This document shows positions 1 to 5,581 of a DNA stretch of 6,608 nt, piece after piece. Positions within the stretch are counted from its first letter, which is position 1; each line of letters opens with the position of its first letter. Source of the DNA: Gammaproteobacteria bacterium. Its GTDB lineage: Bacteria; Pseudomonadota; Gammaproteobacteria; GCA-001735895. A program made the position numbers and the translations under genes. The DNA lies in assembly GCA_003645435.1 (NCBI GenBank), contig QNFD01000155.1, positions 1 through 6,608 on the forward strand, read 5' to 3'. The notes beneath the pieces were generated by a model. The model was not told the DNA's origin. It saw only the letters and a list, made by a program, of their open reading frames with translations, and made no database searches.

Positions 1-1
1 A

Positions 2-79
2 ATCCCGGTGTTGGGGCTGGCGCTGCTGGCCCAGTGCTGGTTATGGATGAGCAGGAGAGCGCATCCAGGTACTAGTTAA
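2..79 (+). CDS. C-terminal end of an unidentified, probably membrane, protein (5' truncated)
   Basis: Only the last 25 codons of this gene are in the window, so the family cannot be named. The frame was chosen because it gives a hydrophobic stretch (IPVLGLALLAQCWLWM) followed by a basic tail (SRRAHPGTS) and a TAA stop at 77-79, which looks like a final membrane helix with a short cytoplasmic end. Its codons also favour G or C in the third position until near the end. The frame one base earlier is open too, ends at a TAG at 73-75 and gives a Gly/Ala-rich tail, so the choice is not certain. The stop codon lies inside the left arm of the terminator hairpin at 76-108. The gene is convergent with the DUF192 gene. 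Confidence 0.45.
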   Translation: MPVLGLALLAQCWLWMSRRAHPGTS

Positions 80-108
80 CCCGGCGACTAAGTGTGTCGC
101 CGGGTTAA
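76..108. terminator. Bidirectional hairpin terminator between convergent genes
   Basis: TTAACCCGGCGAC (76-88) and GTCGCCGGGTTAA (96-108) are perfect 13-bp inverted repeats around a 7-base loop (89-95). The stem has a GC-rich core and A/T ends, so it can fold in RNA from either strand. AT-rich sequence follows on the plus side (TAATAATATT), but there is no long T run, so it is not a textbook intrinsic terminator. The stop codons of both flanking genes (77-79 plus, 105-107 minus) lie inside the stem. Confidence 0.8.
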
Positions 109-578
109 TAATATTCGCTAAGGGCTTCGATTGTATCGCCCGGCGCTAGCGGGTGTTCATAATCACCCAGTTCGAGTACGTAACGCGTGTCGCTCTCGAC
201 TGAGTACACCGGGCACGGCGAACCGCTACAGGGCTGCAGGCGTTGCATGCCGACGACCGTGAAATTCTCATCGATCCAGTAAACCCGCAAGGGTATGAGC
301 ATATTTTTCATCCAGATACGATGATCGCCGGCTTGTGAGTAAACCAGTAACATGCCCTGCTGCGGCGACAGGTGCTGGCGATGCATCAATCCTCTACGAC
401 GCTGAGCGGACGTCGTCGCAATCTCGATTTCATAGCTGGTCTGACCCAGCTTGAGTTCGATTGTCTGCGCCAGAACGACGCCACTCGATAACAACAGCAA
501 CAACAGCAACATCGGCAAAACAGCCTTGACAAGCGGTTGAATCGCCGTTTTTAGACTATACGTATATGAAAGCGGCAT
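105..578 (-). CDS. DUF192 family exported protein
   Basis: This is a 157-residue protein of the DUF192 family, whose function is not established. Seen in the sequence: a basic N-terminal region, a run of seven leucines (residues 24-30) and a likely signal peptidase site after VVLA (A37|Q38), so the mature protein is probably periplasmic. The family core follows: RRGLMHR (61-67), QGML (74-77), WMKNMLIPL (89-97), then PCSGSPCP with two cysteines that could form a disulfide, and RYVLEL with a closing PGDTI. One departure: the position after IPL, usually Asp (IPLD), is Arg98. The ATG at 578 has no clear Shine-Dalgarno sequence; the internal Met23 would cut into the signal peptide, so the longer start was kept. 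The gene is divergent from rpfG and convergent with the gene at the left edge. No functional link to the rpf genes is visible. Confidence 0.85.
   Translation of the reverse strand: MPLSYTYSLKTAIQPLVKAVLPMLLLLLLLSSGVVLAQTIELKLGQTSYEIEIATTSAQRRRGLMHRQHLSPQQGMLLVYSQAGDHRIWMKNMLIPLRVYWIDENFTVVGMQRLQPCSGSPCPVYSVESDTRYVLELGDYEHPLAPGDTIEALSEYY
490..510. repeat. Short 9-bp tandem repeat encoding the leucine run of a signal peptide
   Basis: The unit AACAACAGC occurs 2.3 times in a row. On the minus strand it reads as alternating TTG and CTG leucine codons in the hydrophobic core of the DUF192 signal peptide. Gain or loss of a unit would stay in frame and would only change the length of the hydrophobic core. 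Confidence 0.7.
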
Positions 579-633
579 ATTTACAGTTAGCGGGAAGTTG
601 TAACCTGATTCATTAAATAAGTTCCCTAAAAAC

Positions 634-662
634 TTGATTATATTGAATTAATTGACTATAGA
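634..662 (+). promoter_or_regulatory. Putative sigma70-type promoter for rpfG-rpfC
   Basis: TTGATT (634-639) and TATAGA (657-662) are separated by 17 bases, a good match in sequence and spacing to a -35/-10 pair. Transcription would begin near 669 and leave a leader of about 100 bases before rpfG. The match was found by eye in AT-rich DNA, so it is a candidate only. It overlaps a possible -10 element for the divergent DUF192 gene. Confidence 0.4.
637..642 (-). promoter_or_regulatory. Possible -10 element for the DUF192 gene
   Basis: Read on the minus strand, these bases are a perfect TATAAT, about 60 bases upstream of the DUF192 start codon. No convincing -35 hexamer lies 16-18 bases further upstream, so a promoter here would need an activator or be weak. 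It overlaps the candidate rpfG promoter on the other strand, so polymerase could not use both at once. Confidence 0.25.
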
Positions 663-726
663 AAGGTGTTCTGTCCGGTAATGGCAGAGATACTTATAAG
701 AGTTGGACTAAAGCGACATAAGCTAT

Positions 727-761
727 TGATTTTGTTAAGATTGCAGATTCTGTCAAAATCA
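727..761 (+). promoter_or_regulatory. Inverted repeat in the rpfG leader, just before the start codon
   Basis: TGATTTTG (727-734) and CAAAATCA (754-761) are perfect 8-bp arms around 19 bases. The right arm ends 7 bases before the GTG start of rpfG. In RNA this stem would sit at the ribosome landing site and could modulate initiation. It could equally be a chance fold in AT-rich leader sequence. No known riboswitch consensus was recognised. Confidence 0.35.
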
Positions 762-768
762 GTGTGGG

Positions 769-1911
769 GTGAGAGAATTGATTTCGAGCACAGATAATAA
801 AACTGATTTCCCAAAGGATTCCAATGTCGAGCCATACGAAAATGCCCGTCGGCTGAGTATTTTACGACGGCAACGTAAGGTACTGATCGTCGATGACGAA
901 TCAACCGGAAGAACGATCCTGGCCAAAATCATCCAGCAGGCCGAAGAGGATGTCAGCGTCAATTCCTTCGACAATCCCCTCGATGCGCTGCACTGGCTGG
1001 ACCAGAATCACCCGGATCTGATCATTACGGACTATCGAATGCCCGACATTAACGGTGTCGAACTGATCAAGAAGATCCGCTCCATGCCTTCTTGCCAGGA
1101 TATACCCATCATGATGATTACCGTGGTGAGCGAGAAGTCGGTACGCTATGACGCGCTTGAGGCCGGCGCTACCGCATTCCTGACTCGACCCATCGATCAA
1201 ATTGAATGCCGTACCAGCTGTCGTAACCTGTTGAAGCTGCACGAGCAACAAGCCATCATCCAGGATCGCGCCGACTGGCTTGCACGCCAGGTTGAAGTGG
1301 CAACCCAGCAAATTGTCTCGCGCGAACATGAAACGCTGCTGCGCCTGGCCAAGGCTGGCGAGTATCGAGATGAAGTAACCGGCAATCACGTAGTCCGTAT
1401 GGCCAAGTACTCGCGTGAAATTGGCGAAGCGCTGGGTCTCAGCGACAAGGAGTGTGATGAGATCGAATACGCTGCACCGATGCACGACATTGGTAAAATC
1501 GGAATCCAGGACAAAATCCTGTTGAAGCCGGGAAGATTCGAGACGGATGAATGGATTACCATGCAGGAGCATACACGAATCGGGCACGCGATCTTATCCA
1601 ACAGTCAGTCACGCTATATACAGACCGGCTCGATCATCGCCCTCAACCATCACGAACGTTTCGATGGCAGCGGTTATCCGAACGCTCTTTCCGGTAAGGA
1701 CATACCCCTGGTGGCGCGCATAGTCGCGGTTGCCGACGTTTACGATGCCCTTGTGTCCTCTAGACCTTACAAGCGCGCCTGGTCGATTGAGGACGCTCAG
1801 GACTACCTGCACAAGCACGCGGGCAGCCAGTTCGATCCGATATGTGTCGAGGCGTTTTTCGAGCGCCTGGATAACATCAACAATATCCATCAAGTCTTCA
1901 GCGACAGCTAA
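769..1911 (+). CDS. rpfG: RpfG-type response regulator: receiver plus HD-GYP c-di-GMP phosphodiesterase
   Basis: The 380-residue protein has a receiver domain (about 36-155) with acidic pair D42-D43, phosphoacceptor D88 (TDYRMPDING) and T118. A helical linker (about 156-190) leads to an HD-GYP domain (about 190-365) with H207, HDIGKIG (239-245), H268, HHERFDGSGYP (294-304) and VADVYDAL with D323 and D326. These are the metal ligands and signature of phosphodiesterases that hydrolyse cyclic di-GMP to GMP. Known for Xanthomonas: RpfG is phosphorylated by RpfC on DSF perception, which activates hydrolysis. The usual receiver Lys is Arg here (R140 in FLTRPID). The GTG start is the only one after the in-frame stop at 736-738; TTG at 778 would be three codons shorter and has a better-placed purine-rich stretch upstream. 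rpfC follows 13 bases after the stop, so the two are almost certainly one operon. The rpfG name is supported by the adjacent rpfC and rpfF. Confidence 0.93.
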   Translation: MRELISSTDNKTDFPKDSNVEPYENARRLSILRRQRKVLIVDDESTGRTILAKIIQQAEEDVSVNSFDNPLDALHWLDQNHPDLIITDYRMPDINGVELIKKIRSMPSCQDIPIMMITVVSEKSVRYDALEAGATAFLTRPIDQIECRTSCRNLLKLHEQQAIIQDRADWLARQVEVATQQIVSREHETLLRLAKAGEYRDEVTGNHVVRMAKYSREIGEALGLSDKECDEIEYAAPMHDIGKIGIQDKILLKPGRFETDEWITMQEHTRIGHAILSNSQSRYIQTGSIIALNHHERFDGSGYPNALSGKDIPLVARIVAVADVYDALVSSRPYKRAWSIEDAQDYLHKHAGSQFDPICVEAFFERLDNINNIHQVFSDS

Positions 1912-1924
1912 TAACTGCCGTCCA

Positions 1925-4495
1925 ATGCACAATATGAGATCCGACAAATCAAACCCAGGCTTTCTGGGCAGGCTCAATAAAAAGCTAAAGGGAACAGGCG
2001 ATTCTGAACCCGAACAGGCTAAGGTGCGGATGGCGATCGCCCTGCTGCTGGTTAGTTACATCTGTGTTCCCTGGGGTGCAGATGAGCAATTCATGGAAGT
2101 TATTACTTCGCTGGGAAGTCAGATACTACTTACATGGAGCGCCCTGGGGATCCTTTTATTTCTGGCGATTGTCGCCAATCCGGTGCAATCTCCAACCCGG
2201 CGCGTCTGTGGTGCGATCCTTGATATGGGATCCCTGTCCGTACTTTTTTTCTATACGGGCGAAGAAGTTGTTCCAGTATTTCTTCTCTATCTGTGGGTAA
2301 TACTGGGAAATGGTTTTCGCTTTGGTTTAAGCAACCTCTACATATCGCAGGCCATCGCGATCGCAGGGTTTTCGGTCGTTGTTGTATGGGGAGAGTACTG
2401 GCAAATGCATCGCAGTTTTGGTGTAAGCCTGCTGATGATGCTCTGCGCGTTACCTTTGTATGCCGCATTCCTGATCAAGAAATTGCAGGCCGCGATTGCC
2501 CTGGCCAAACAGGCAAGCGAAGCCAAGAGTCGATTTCTTGCCAACATGTCCCACGAACTCAGAACGCCGTTGAATGGCGTCATTGGTATGGGTGATTTGT
2601 TGCGCGAGACAAACCTGAGTTACGAGCAGAGAGAGCTGGTAAGCACCATGCACAGTTCGGCTAACACCTTGCTGGAACTGATAGAGAGTGTACTGGATAT
2701 CGCCAAGATCGAAGCCGGTAAAATTCTGATTGATTCAAAGGACTTCGATTTACACGACCTGGTGAATTCCGTTATCTACATGCTGACTCCCCAGGGTTCA
2801 AAGAAAGGTTTGATAGTATCTTGCATGTTTGACCCCGAGACTCCTTTCGCCCTCAAGGGAGATCAGCAACATCTACGCCAGGTGCTGATAAATCTGGTAA
2901 ACAACGCCATCAAATTTACCGATAAAGGCTCGGTGATACTGTCAGTACGGCTCGCCGGTGGAACTGATAATAACCCCAGAATCAGGTTTGAAATCACCGA
3001 CACAGGCATCGGCATAGCCGAAGATTCCATCGACAAGATATTCGACGATTTTACCCAGGCCGACGCCAGCACCAGTCGTTCATATGGCGGTACTGGCCTT
3101 GGCACCACCATTTCAAAAGAGCTGGTCGAACTGATGGATGGAGAAATAGGTATCGCAAGTGAAGTTGGCAAAGGATCTACCTTCTGGTTTGAAATTCCTT
3201 TCAACGTCAGCGCGAATCCTGAAACCAGCATTTCGGAGAATCACGTGTTGTTGCTGGCCAATGACGAAACCGCCGGTATCATCGAGCCATCATTGAAATA
3301 CTGGCAGGTTGACTTTGACCGGTTCAAGACGTCGACGCGAGCTCTGTCACAAATGATCCAGGCCAAAGATCAAGATAAGCCATATGATACTGTCATCGTC
3401 GATCAATCATGCCTGTCAGATATCAACGCAGTTCAATTTGCCCAAATGGTTAATTCCGAAGGTCTGCTCGATGATACTTCGTTGGTCTTGATCAATTCCT
3501 CCGACACCATGATCGAGGCCAATAAGTCAAATCTCTACTACATATCGACTATCTCAAATCCCGAAGAAAAACGGCTCCTGTTCAACGCATTACATGCAGC
3601 ACAAAGTGTCAACTTTAATGACAGTAAAATAATCACTATGGCTGAGCACTATGCCAGGCAGGCAGGTGTTTCCGGCCTGGAAATTCTGGTCGCCGAAGAC
3701 AACCCGGTAAATCAGCAGGTTGTTGAAGGAATACTCCGCAAAGCGGGGCATTCGGTTCGCATTGCCAGCAGCGGTGATATTGCTCTCGATATTCTAAGCG
3801 AGGACCTCGACAATATCGATATGTTGATTCTGGATATGAACATGCCTGAAATTAGCGGTGTCGAGGTTGTTAAATCGCTTCGGTTTATGGACACCAGCGG
3901 CCGACTGCCGGTTATCATGTTGACCGCGGATGCTACTCCCGAAGCAAAGGAGACCTCGCTGAAAGCTGGTGCCAATCGATTCCTGACCAAACCTATCGAT
4001 GCGCGTGCCCTGCTAGAATGTATTGCCTCGTTGTCGAAGAATATCAACAAGGCAAAGATCACCAAACCAGCAAAAAGCGATTCAAGAAAACTGCTACACA
4101 GTAACTTTATTGCCTCCGAGTGGTATGACAATTATGTGCTGCACGAGCTCGACATGCTGGGCGAAGATTCCAGCTTTATTCTGACATTGTTCAAGAACTT
4201 TCAAAATGAAGGTTCCCAGCATATTCTGGATATCAAGAAAGCAATGTACGACGACTACCTGGAATACCGCGAACATCTACACGCCTTGAAGGGTTCTGCG
4301 ACTGAACTTGGCGCCAACAAACTGGCCGAGGCCTGCCTGGAAGCGGAAGCTTTGAAGCCCTATGACATGGACAGCGATAAAATCAAACAGATGTGCTTGC
4401 GTTTAGAAGAGGTTTTTCAAAATACCGTCGCCGCATTTAATTCTGCGACGACGGTCAACAATAACGTATTCCCGAGCAGGAAAACTGAGCTTTAA
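1925..4495 (+). CDS. rpfC: RpfC-type hybrid sensor histidine kinase for DSF, with an extra pseudo-receiver
   Basis: The 856-residue inner-membrane protein has five or six hydrophobic segments (about 36-50, 63-84, 94-110, 115-128, 138-155, 166-183) with a WVILGNGFRFG motif as in Xanthomonas RpfC. HisKA follows with SHELRTPLNG (phosphoacceptor H210), then HATPase with N327 (LVNNAIKFT), DTGIGI (359-364) and GGTGLG (388-393). A receiver-like segment (about 438-555) lacks key residues. An intact receiver (about 586-705) has E591-D592, D637 (LDMNMPE) and K689 (TKPID). The HPt domain (about 745-840) has H786 (HALKG). The implied relay is H210 -> D637 -> H786 -> RpfG D88. Known for Xanthomonas: RpfC senses DSF and its receiver also binds and restrains RpfF. 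Remembered Xanthomonas RpfC is about 726 residues; the extra segment accounts for the difference. Start: ATG 1925 or 1934 (3 residues shorter); neither has a clear Shine-Dalgarno sequence, which suggests coupling to rpfG translation. The frame is open back to 1730, but that part overlaps rpfG and is not coding. Confidence 0.93.
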   Translation: MHNMRSDKSNPGFLGRLNKKLKGTGDSEPEQAKVRMAIALLLVSYICVPWGADEQFMEVITSLGSQILLTWSALGILLFLAIVANPVQSPTRRVCGAILDMGSLSVLFFYTGEEVVPVFLLYLWVILGNGFRFGLSNLYISQAIAIAGFSVVVVWGEYWQMHRSFGVSLLMMLCALPLYAAFLIKKLQAAIALAKQASEAKSRFLANMSHELRTPLNGVIGMGDLLRETNLSYEQRELVSTMHSSANTLLELIESVLDIAKIEAGKILIDSKDFDLHDLVNSVIYMLTPQGSKKGLIVSCMFDPETPFALKGDQQHLRQVLINLVNNAIKFTDKGSVILSVRLAGGTDNNPRIRFEITDTGIGIAEDSIDKIFDDFTQADASTSRSYGGTGLGTTISKELVELMDGEIGIASEVGKGSTFWFEIPFNVSANPETSISENHVLLLANDETAGIIEPSLKYWQVDFDRFKTSTRALSQMIQAKDQDKPYDTVIVDQSCLSDINAVQFAQMVNSEGLLDDTSLVLINSSDTMIEANKSNLYYISTISNPEEKRLLFNALHAAQSVNFNDSKIITMAEHYARQAGVSGLEILVAEDNPVNQQVVEGILRKAGHSVRIASSGDIALDILSEDLDNIDMLILDMNMPEISGVEVVKSLRFMDTSGRLPVIMLTADATPEAKETSLKAGANRFLTKPIDARALLECIASLSKNINKAKITKPAKSDSRKLLHSNFIASEWYDNYVLHELDMLGEDSSFILTLFKNFQNEGSQHILDIKKAMYDDYLEYREHLHALKGSATELGANKLAEACLEAEALKPYDMDSDKIKQMCLRLEEVFQNTVAAFNSATTVNNNVFPSRKTEL

Positions 4496-4504
4496 ATCGA
4501 AGCT
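4488..4504. terminator. Weak hairpin at the rpfC-rpfF convergent junction
   Basis: AGCTT (4488-4492) and AAGCT (4500-4504) form a 5-bp stem with a 7-base loop that spans the rpfC stop codon (4493-4495). There is no T run and the stem is short, so termination here is doubtful. It is listed because only 21 bases separate the rpfC and rpfF stop codons and no better terminator is visible between them. Confidence 0.2.
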
Positions 4505-4516
4505 TGTTAGCCCAGC

Positions 4517-5389
4517 TTAACTGTACTCGCGAGAATCCTGCCGACGAACAAGACGCTCCATCATGCGTAAATCTTTCTCCGATAGATTCATTGCTGCATC
4601 GGCCCACACCACACCTATATCAGCCAGTTCCTGGTAACTCACCTGGTTACAGATGTCTTTTACCTGTCGCATGGCACGATAAGAGTTCATATTTTTCTGT
4701 GCGGATTTGATATACCGATATATAGCCAGCTCGCCGTCCCCTGCTTCGGCCAGAATATCCACAACACCCATGTCATAGAGTTGCTCTGCTGAATACAATC
4801 CACCGCTTAGAATCATTTTCTCGGCAGCGGCGACTCCGATCTTTCGGGATAGCACCGAGAAGGCGCCCATGCCGGGGAACAGATTGAACAAGACTTCCGG
4901 CAAACCGATTTTGGAGCCCCTTTCGGCGACGACTATATTTGACGAGATCGCCGATTCAAAACCACCACCCAGAGCTTCGCCCTGAATCAGTGAAATGGTA
5001 GTCAGATTTTCACCCAGGTGAGTCATGTTCTGATAAACGAGATCAATACTCTGCCGGGTATATTCGAGCATCGCTTCTCTGTCCTGGTTGCGGATATTAC
5101 GGCTGAATAAGTTTAGATCGCCACCCAGGCTGAACACGCCTTCAACCATAGATCCCAAAACGATGTAATCATATTTCTCGCCATTGGTATCCGCCATTTC
5201 CTGTTTTACCGTCTGGTAAAAATTATCAATGTCGCTTAACAATCGCCTCGTATACGAAGGCCGGGGTGCACCTTTCATTAAATACCAGCCGATCTTATTT
5301 TTACTGTCGTAGAAGGTTTTTAGTTGGGAATCATTCTCATTGGTATGTCGATCAGTCGTAGTTTCGCCAATAAACGCTACGTTGCTCAT
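4517..5389 (-). CDS. rpfF: RpfF, DSF family signal synthase (crotonase fold)
   Basis: The 290-residue protein has the enoyl-CoA hydratase/isomerase fold and strong RpfF hallmarks. GAPRPSYT (40-47) corresponds to the KPRP segment of Xanthomonas RpfF. FSLGGDLNLF (86-95) and QGEALGGGFE (136-145) supply the oxyanion-hole glycines. E145 and E165 (GLPEVLFNLFPGMGA), 20 residues apart, match the catalytic pair E141/E161 of Xanthomonas RpfF. LYSAEQLYDMGVVD (198-211) is also family-typical. Known: RpfF dehydrates 3-hydroxyacyl-ACP and releases the cis-2-unsaturated fatty acid by thioester hydrolysis. The chain length or branching made here cannot be read from the sequence. The start is ATG 5389, with GGAGAG 8 bases upstream, and the length agrees with the roughly 289 residues of the family. 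The gene faces rpfC tail to tail, as in Xanthomonas. The upstream region holds hairpins and a CRP-like site. rpfB is not the upstream neighbour; iscX is. Confidence 0.94.
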   Translation of the reverse strand: MSNVAFIGETTTDRHTNENDSQLKTFYDSKNKIGWYLMKGAPRPSYTRRLLSDIDNFYQTVKQEMADTNGEKYDYIVLGSMVEGVFSLGGDLNLFSRNIRNQDREAMLEYTRQSIDLVYQNMTHLGENLTTISLIQGEALGGGFESAISSNIVVAERGSKIGLPEVLFNLFPGMGAFSVLSRKIGVAAAEKMILSGGLYSAEQLYDMGVVDILAEAGDGELAIYRYIKSAQKNMNSYRAMRQVKDICNQVSYQELADIGVVWADAAMNLSEKDLRMMERLVRRQDSREYS

Positions 5390-5397
5390 AGTAGTCT

Positions 5398-5403
5398 CTC
5401 TCC
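5398..5403 (-). promoter_or_regulatory. Ribosome binding site of rpfF
   Basis: GGAGAG on the minus strand lies 8 bases before the ATG at 5389 and continues as GAGAG toward it. It supports this start over any other and is the clearest Shine-Dalgarno sequence among the three rpf genes. Confidence 0.7.
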
Positions 5404-5421
5404 GATTTTATAGTCTTCTGG

Positions 5422-5440
5422 ACCGAATATTGCATTCGGT
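5422..5440 (-). promoter_or_regulatory. Hairpin in the rpfF 5' untranslated region
   Basis: ACCGAAT (5422-5428) and ATTCGGT (5434-5440) are perfect 7-bp arms around 5 bases, 33-51 bases upstream of the rpfF start. If rpfF transcription starts further upstream, this forms a stem-loop in the mRNA that leaves the Shine-Dalgarno sequence free. It could stabilise the transcript or be an operator half-pair; the sequence alone cannot decide. Confidence 0.45.
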
Positions 5441-5463
5441 TATCGCTTTGGTTGGTACCTATT

Positions 5464-5491
5464 TTGAAATACAAAATTGCTTGTATTTCAA
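5464..5491 (-). repeat. Perfect 11-bp-arm inverted repeat upstream of rpfF
   Basis: TTGAAATACAA (5464-5474) and TTGTATTTCAA (5481-5491) are perfect inverted repeats separated by 6 bases (AATTGC). The element lies 75-102 bases upstream of the rpfF start codon and right next to a TATAAA box at 5495-5500. The form, two AT-rich half sites with centres 17 bases apart, resembles an operator for a dimeric regulator. As RNA it would be a moderately stable stem-loop at the 5' end of the transcript. The regulator is unknown. Confidence 0.55.
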
Positions 5492-5494
5492 TTA

Positions 5495-5525
5495 TTTATA
5501 CACTGTTGTTAAGAGTGCTTTGTAA
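5495..5525 (-). promoter_or_regulatory. Candidate rpfF promoter
   Basis: On the minus strand, TTACAA (5525-5520) and TATAAA (5500-5495) stand 19 bases apart. The -10 is good and preceded by TG, but the -35 is poor and the spacing long, which fits a promoter needing an activator. Transcription would start near 5488. TAGATT (5536-5531, minus) is another possible -10. The CRP-like site lies upstream of both. Confidence 0.3.
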
Positions 5526-5565
5526 CCAACAATCTACCGATTCGGAAAATGCATTGCAAGCAAAC

Positions 5566-5581
5566 TGTGACCAAGTTCACT
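5566..5581. promoter_or_regulatory. CRP/Clp/Vfr-type binding site upstream of rpfF
   Basis: TGTGACCAAGTTCACT matches the CRP family consensus TGTGA-N6-TCACA at 9 of 10 conserved positions and with exact spacing; flanking bases are A-rich. It is the only site of this quality noticed in the window and it falls in the regulatory region of rpfF, about 180 bases from the start codon. Known: E. coli CRP (cAMP) and Xanthomonas Clp (inhibited by c-di-GMP) share this consensus. From the TATAAA box its centre would be near -85, a helical phase used by some class I CRP promoters. From TAGATT it would be near -50. Confidence 0.6.

Noticed and set aside
663..768. Riboswitch, such as a c-di-GMP sensing RNA, in the rpfG leader
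   Set aside because: A c-di-GMP riboswitch would make sense before a phosphodiesterase gene, but the conserved GEMM sequence blocks were not found; only one simple stem is visible.
901..1587. 228-codon open frame on the minus strand inside rpfG
   Set aside because: It is antisense to a clearly coding, conserved gene, and its translation shows no recognisable domain. Long antisense frames are common opposite genes of this base composition.
1730..1924. N-terminal extension of rpfC overlapping rpfG by more than 180 bases
   Set aside because: The frame is open back to an ATG at 1730, but the translated part is Ser/Thr/Arg-rich, has no RpfC-like features and lies over the conserved HD-GYP end of rpfG. 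The ATG at 1925 gives an N-terminus like that of known RpfC.
3712..4131. 139-codon minus-strand open frame inside rpfC
   Set aside because: It is antisense to the intact receiver domain, low in complexity (Ser/Ile/Arg-rich) and has no family features.
5340..5525. Plus-strand small open frame covering the rpfF start and leader
   Set aside because: Its first part is antisense to rpfF and the rest follows AT-rich regulatory DNA; there is no ribosome binding site and no recognisable product.
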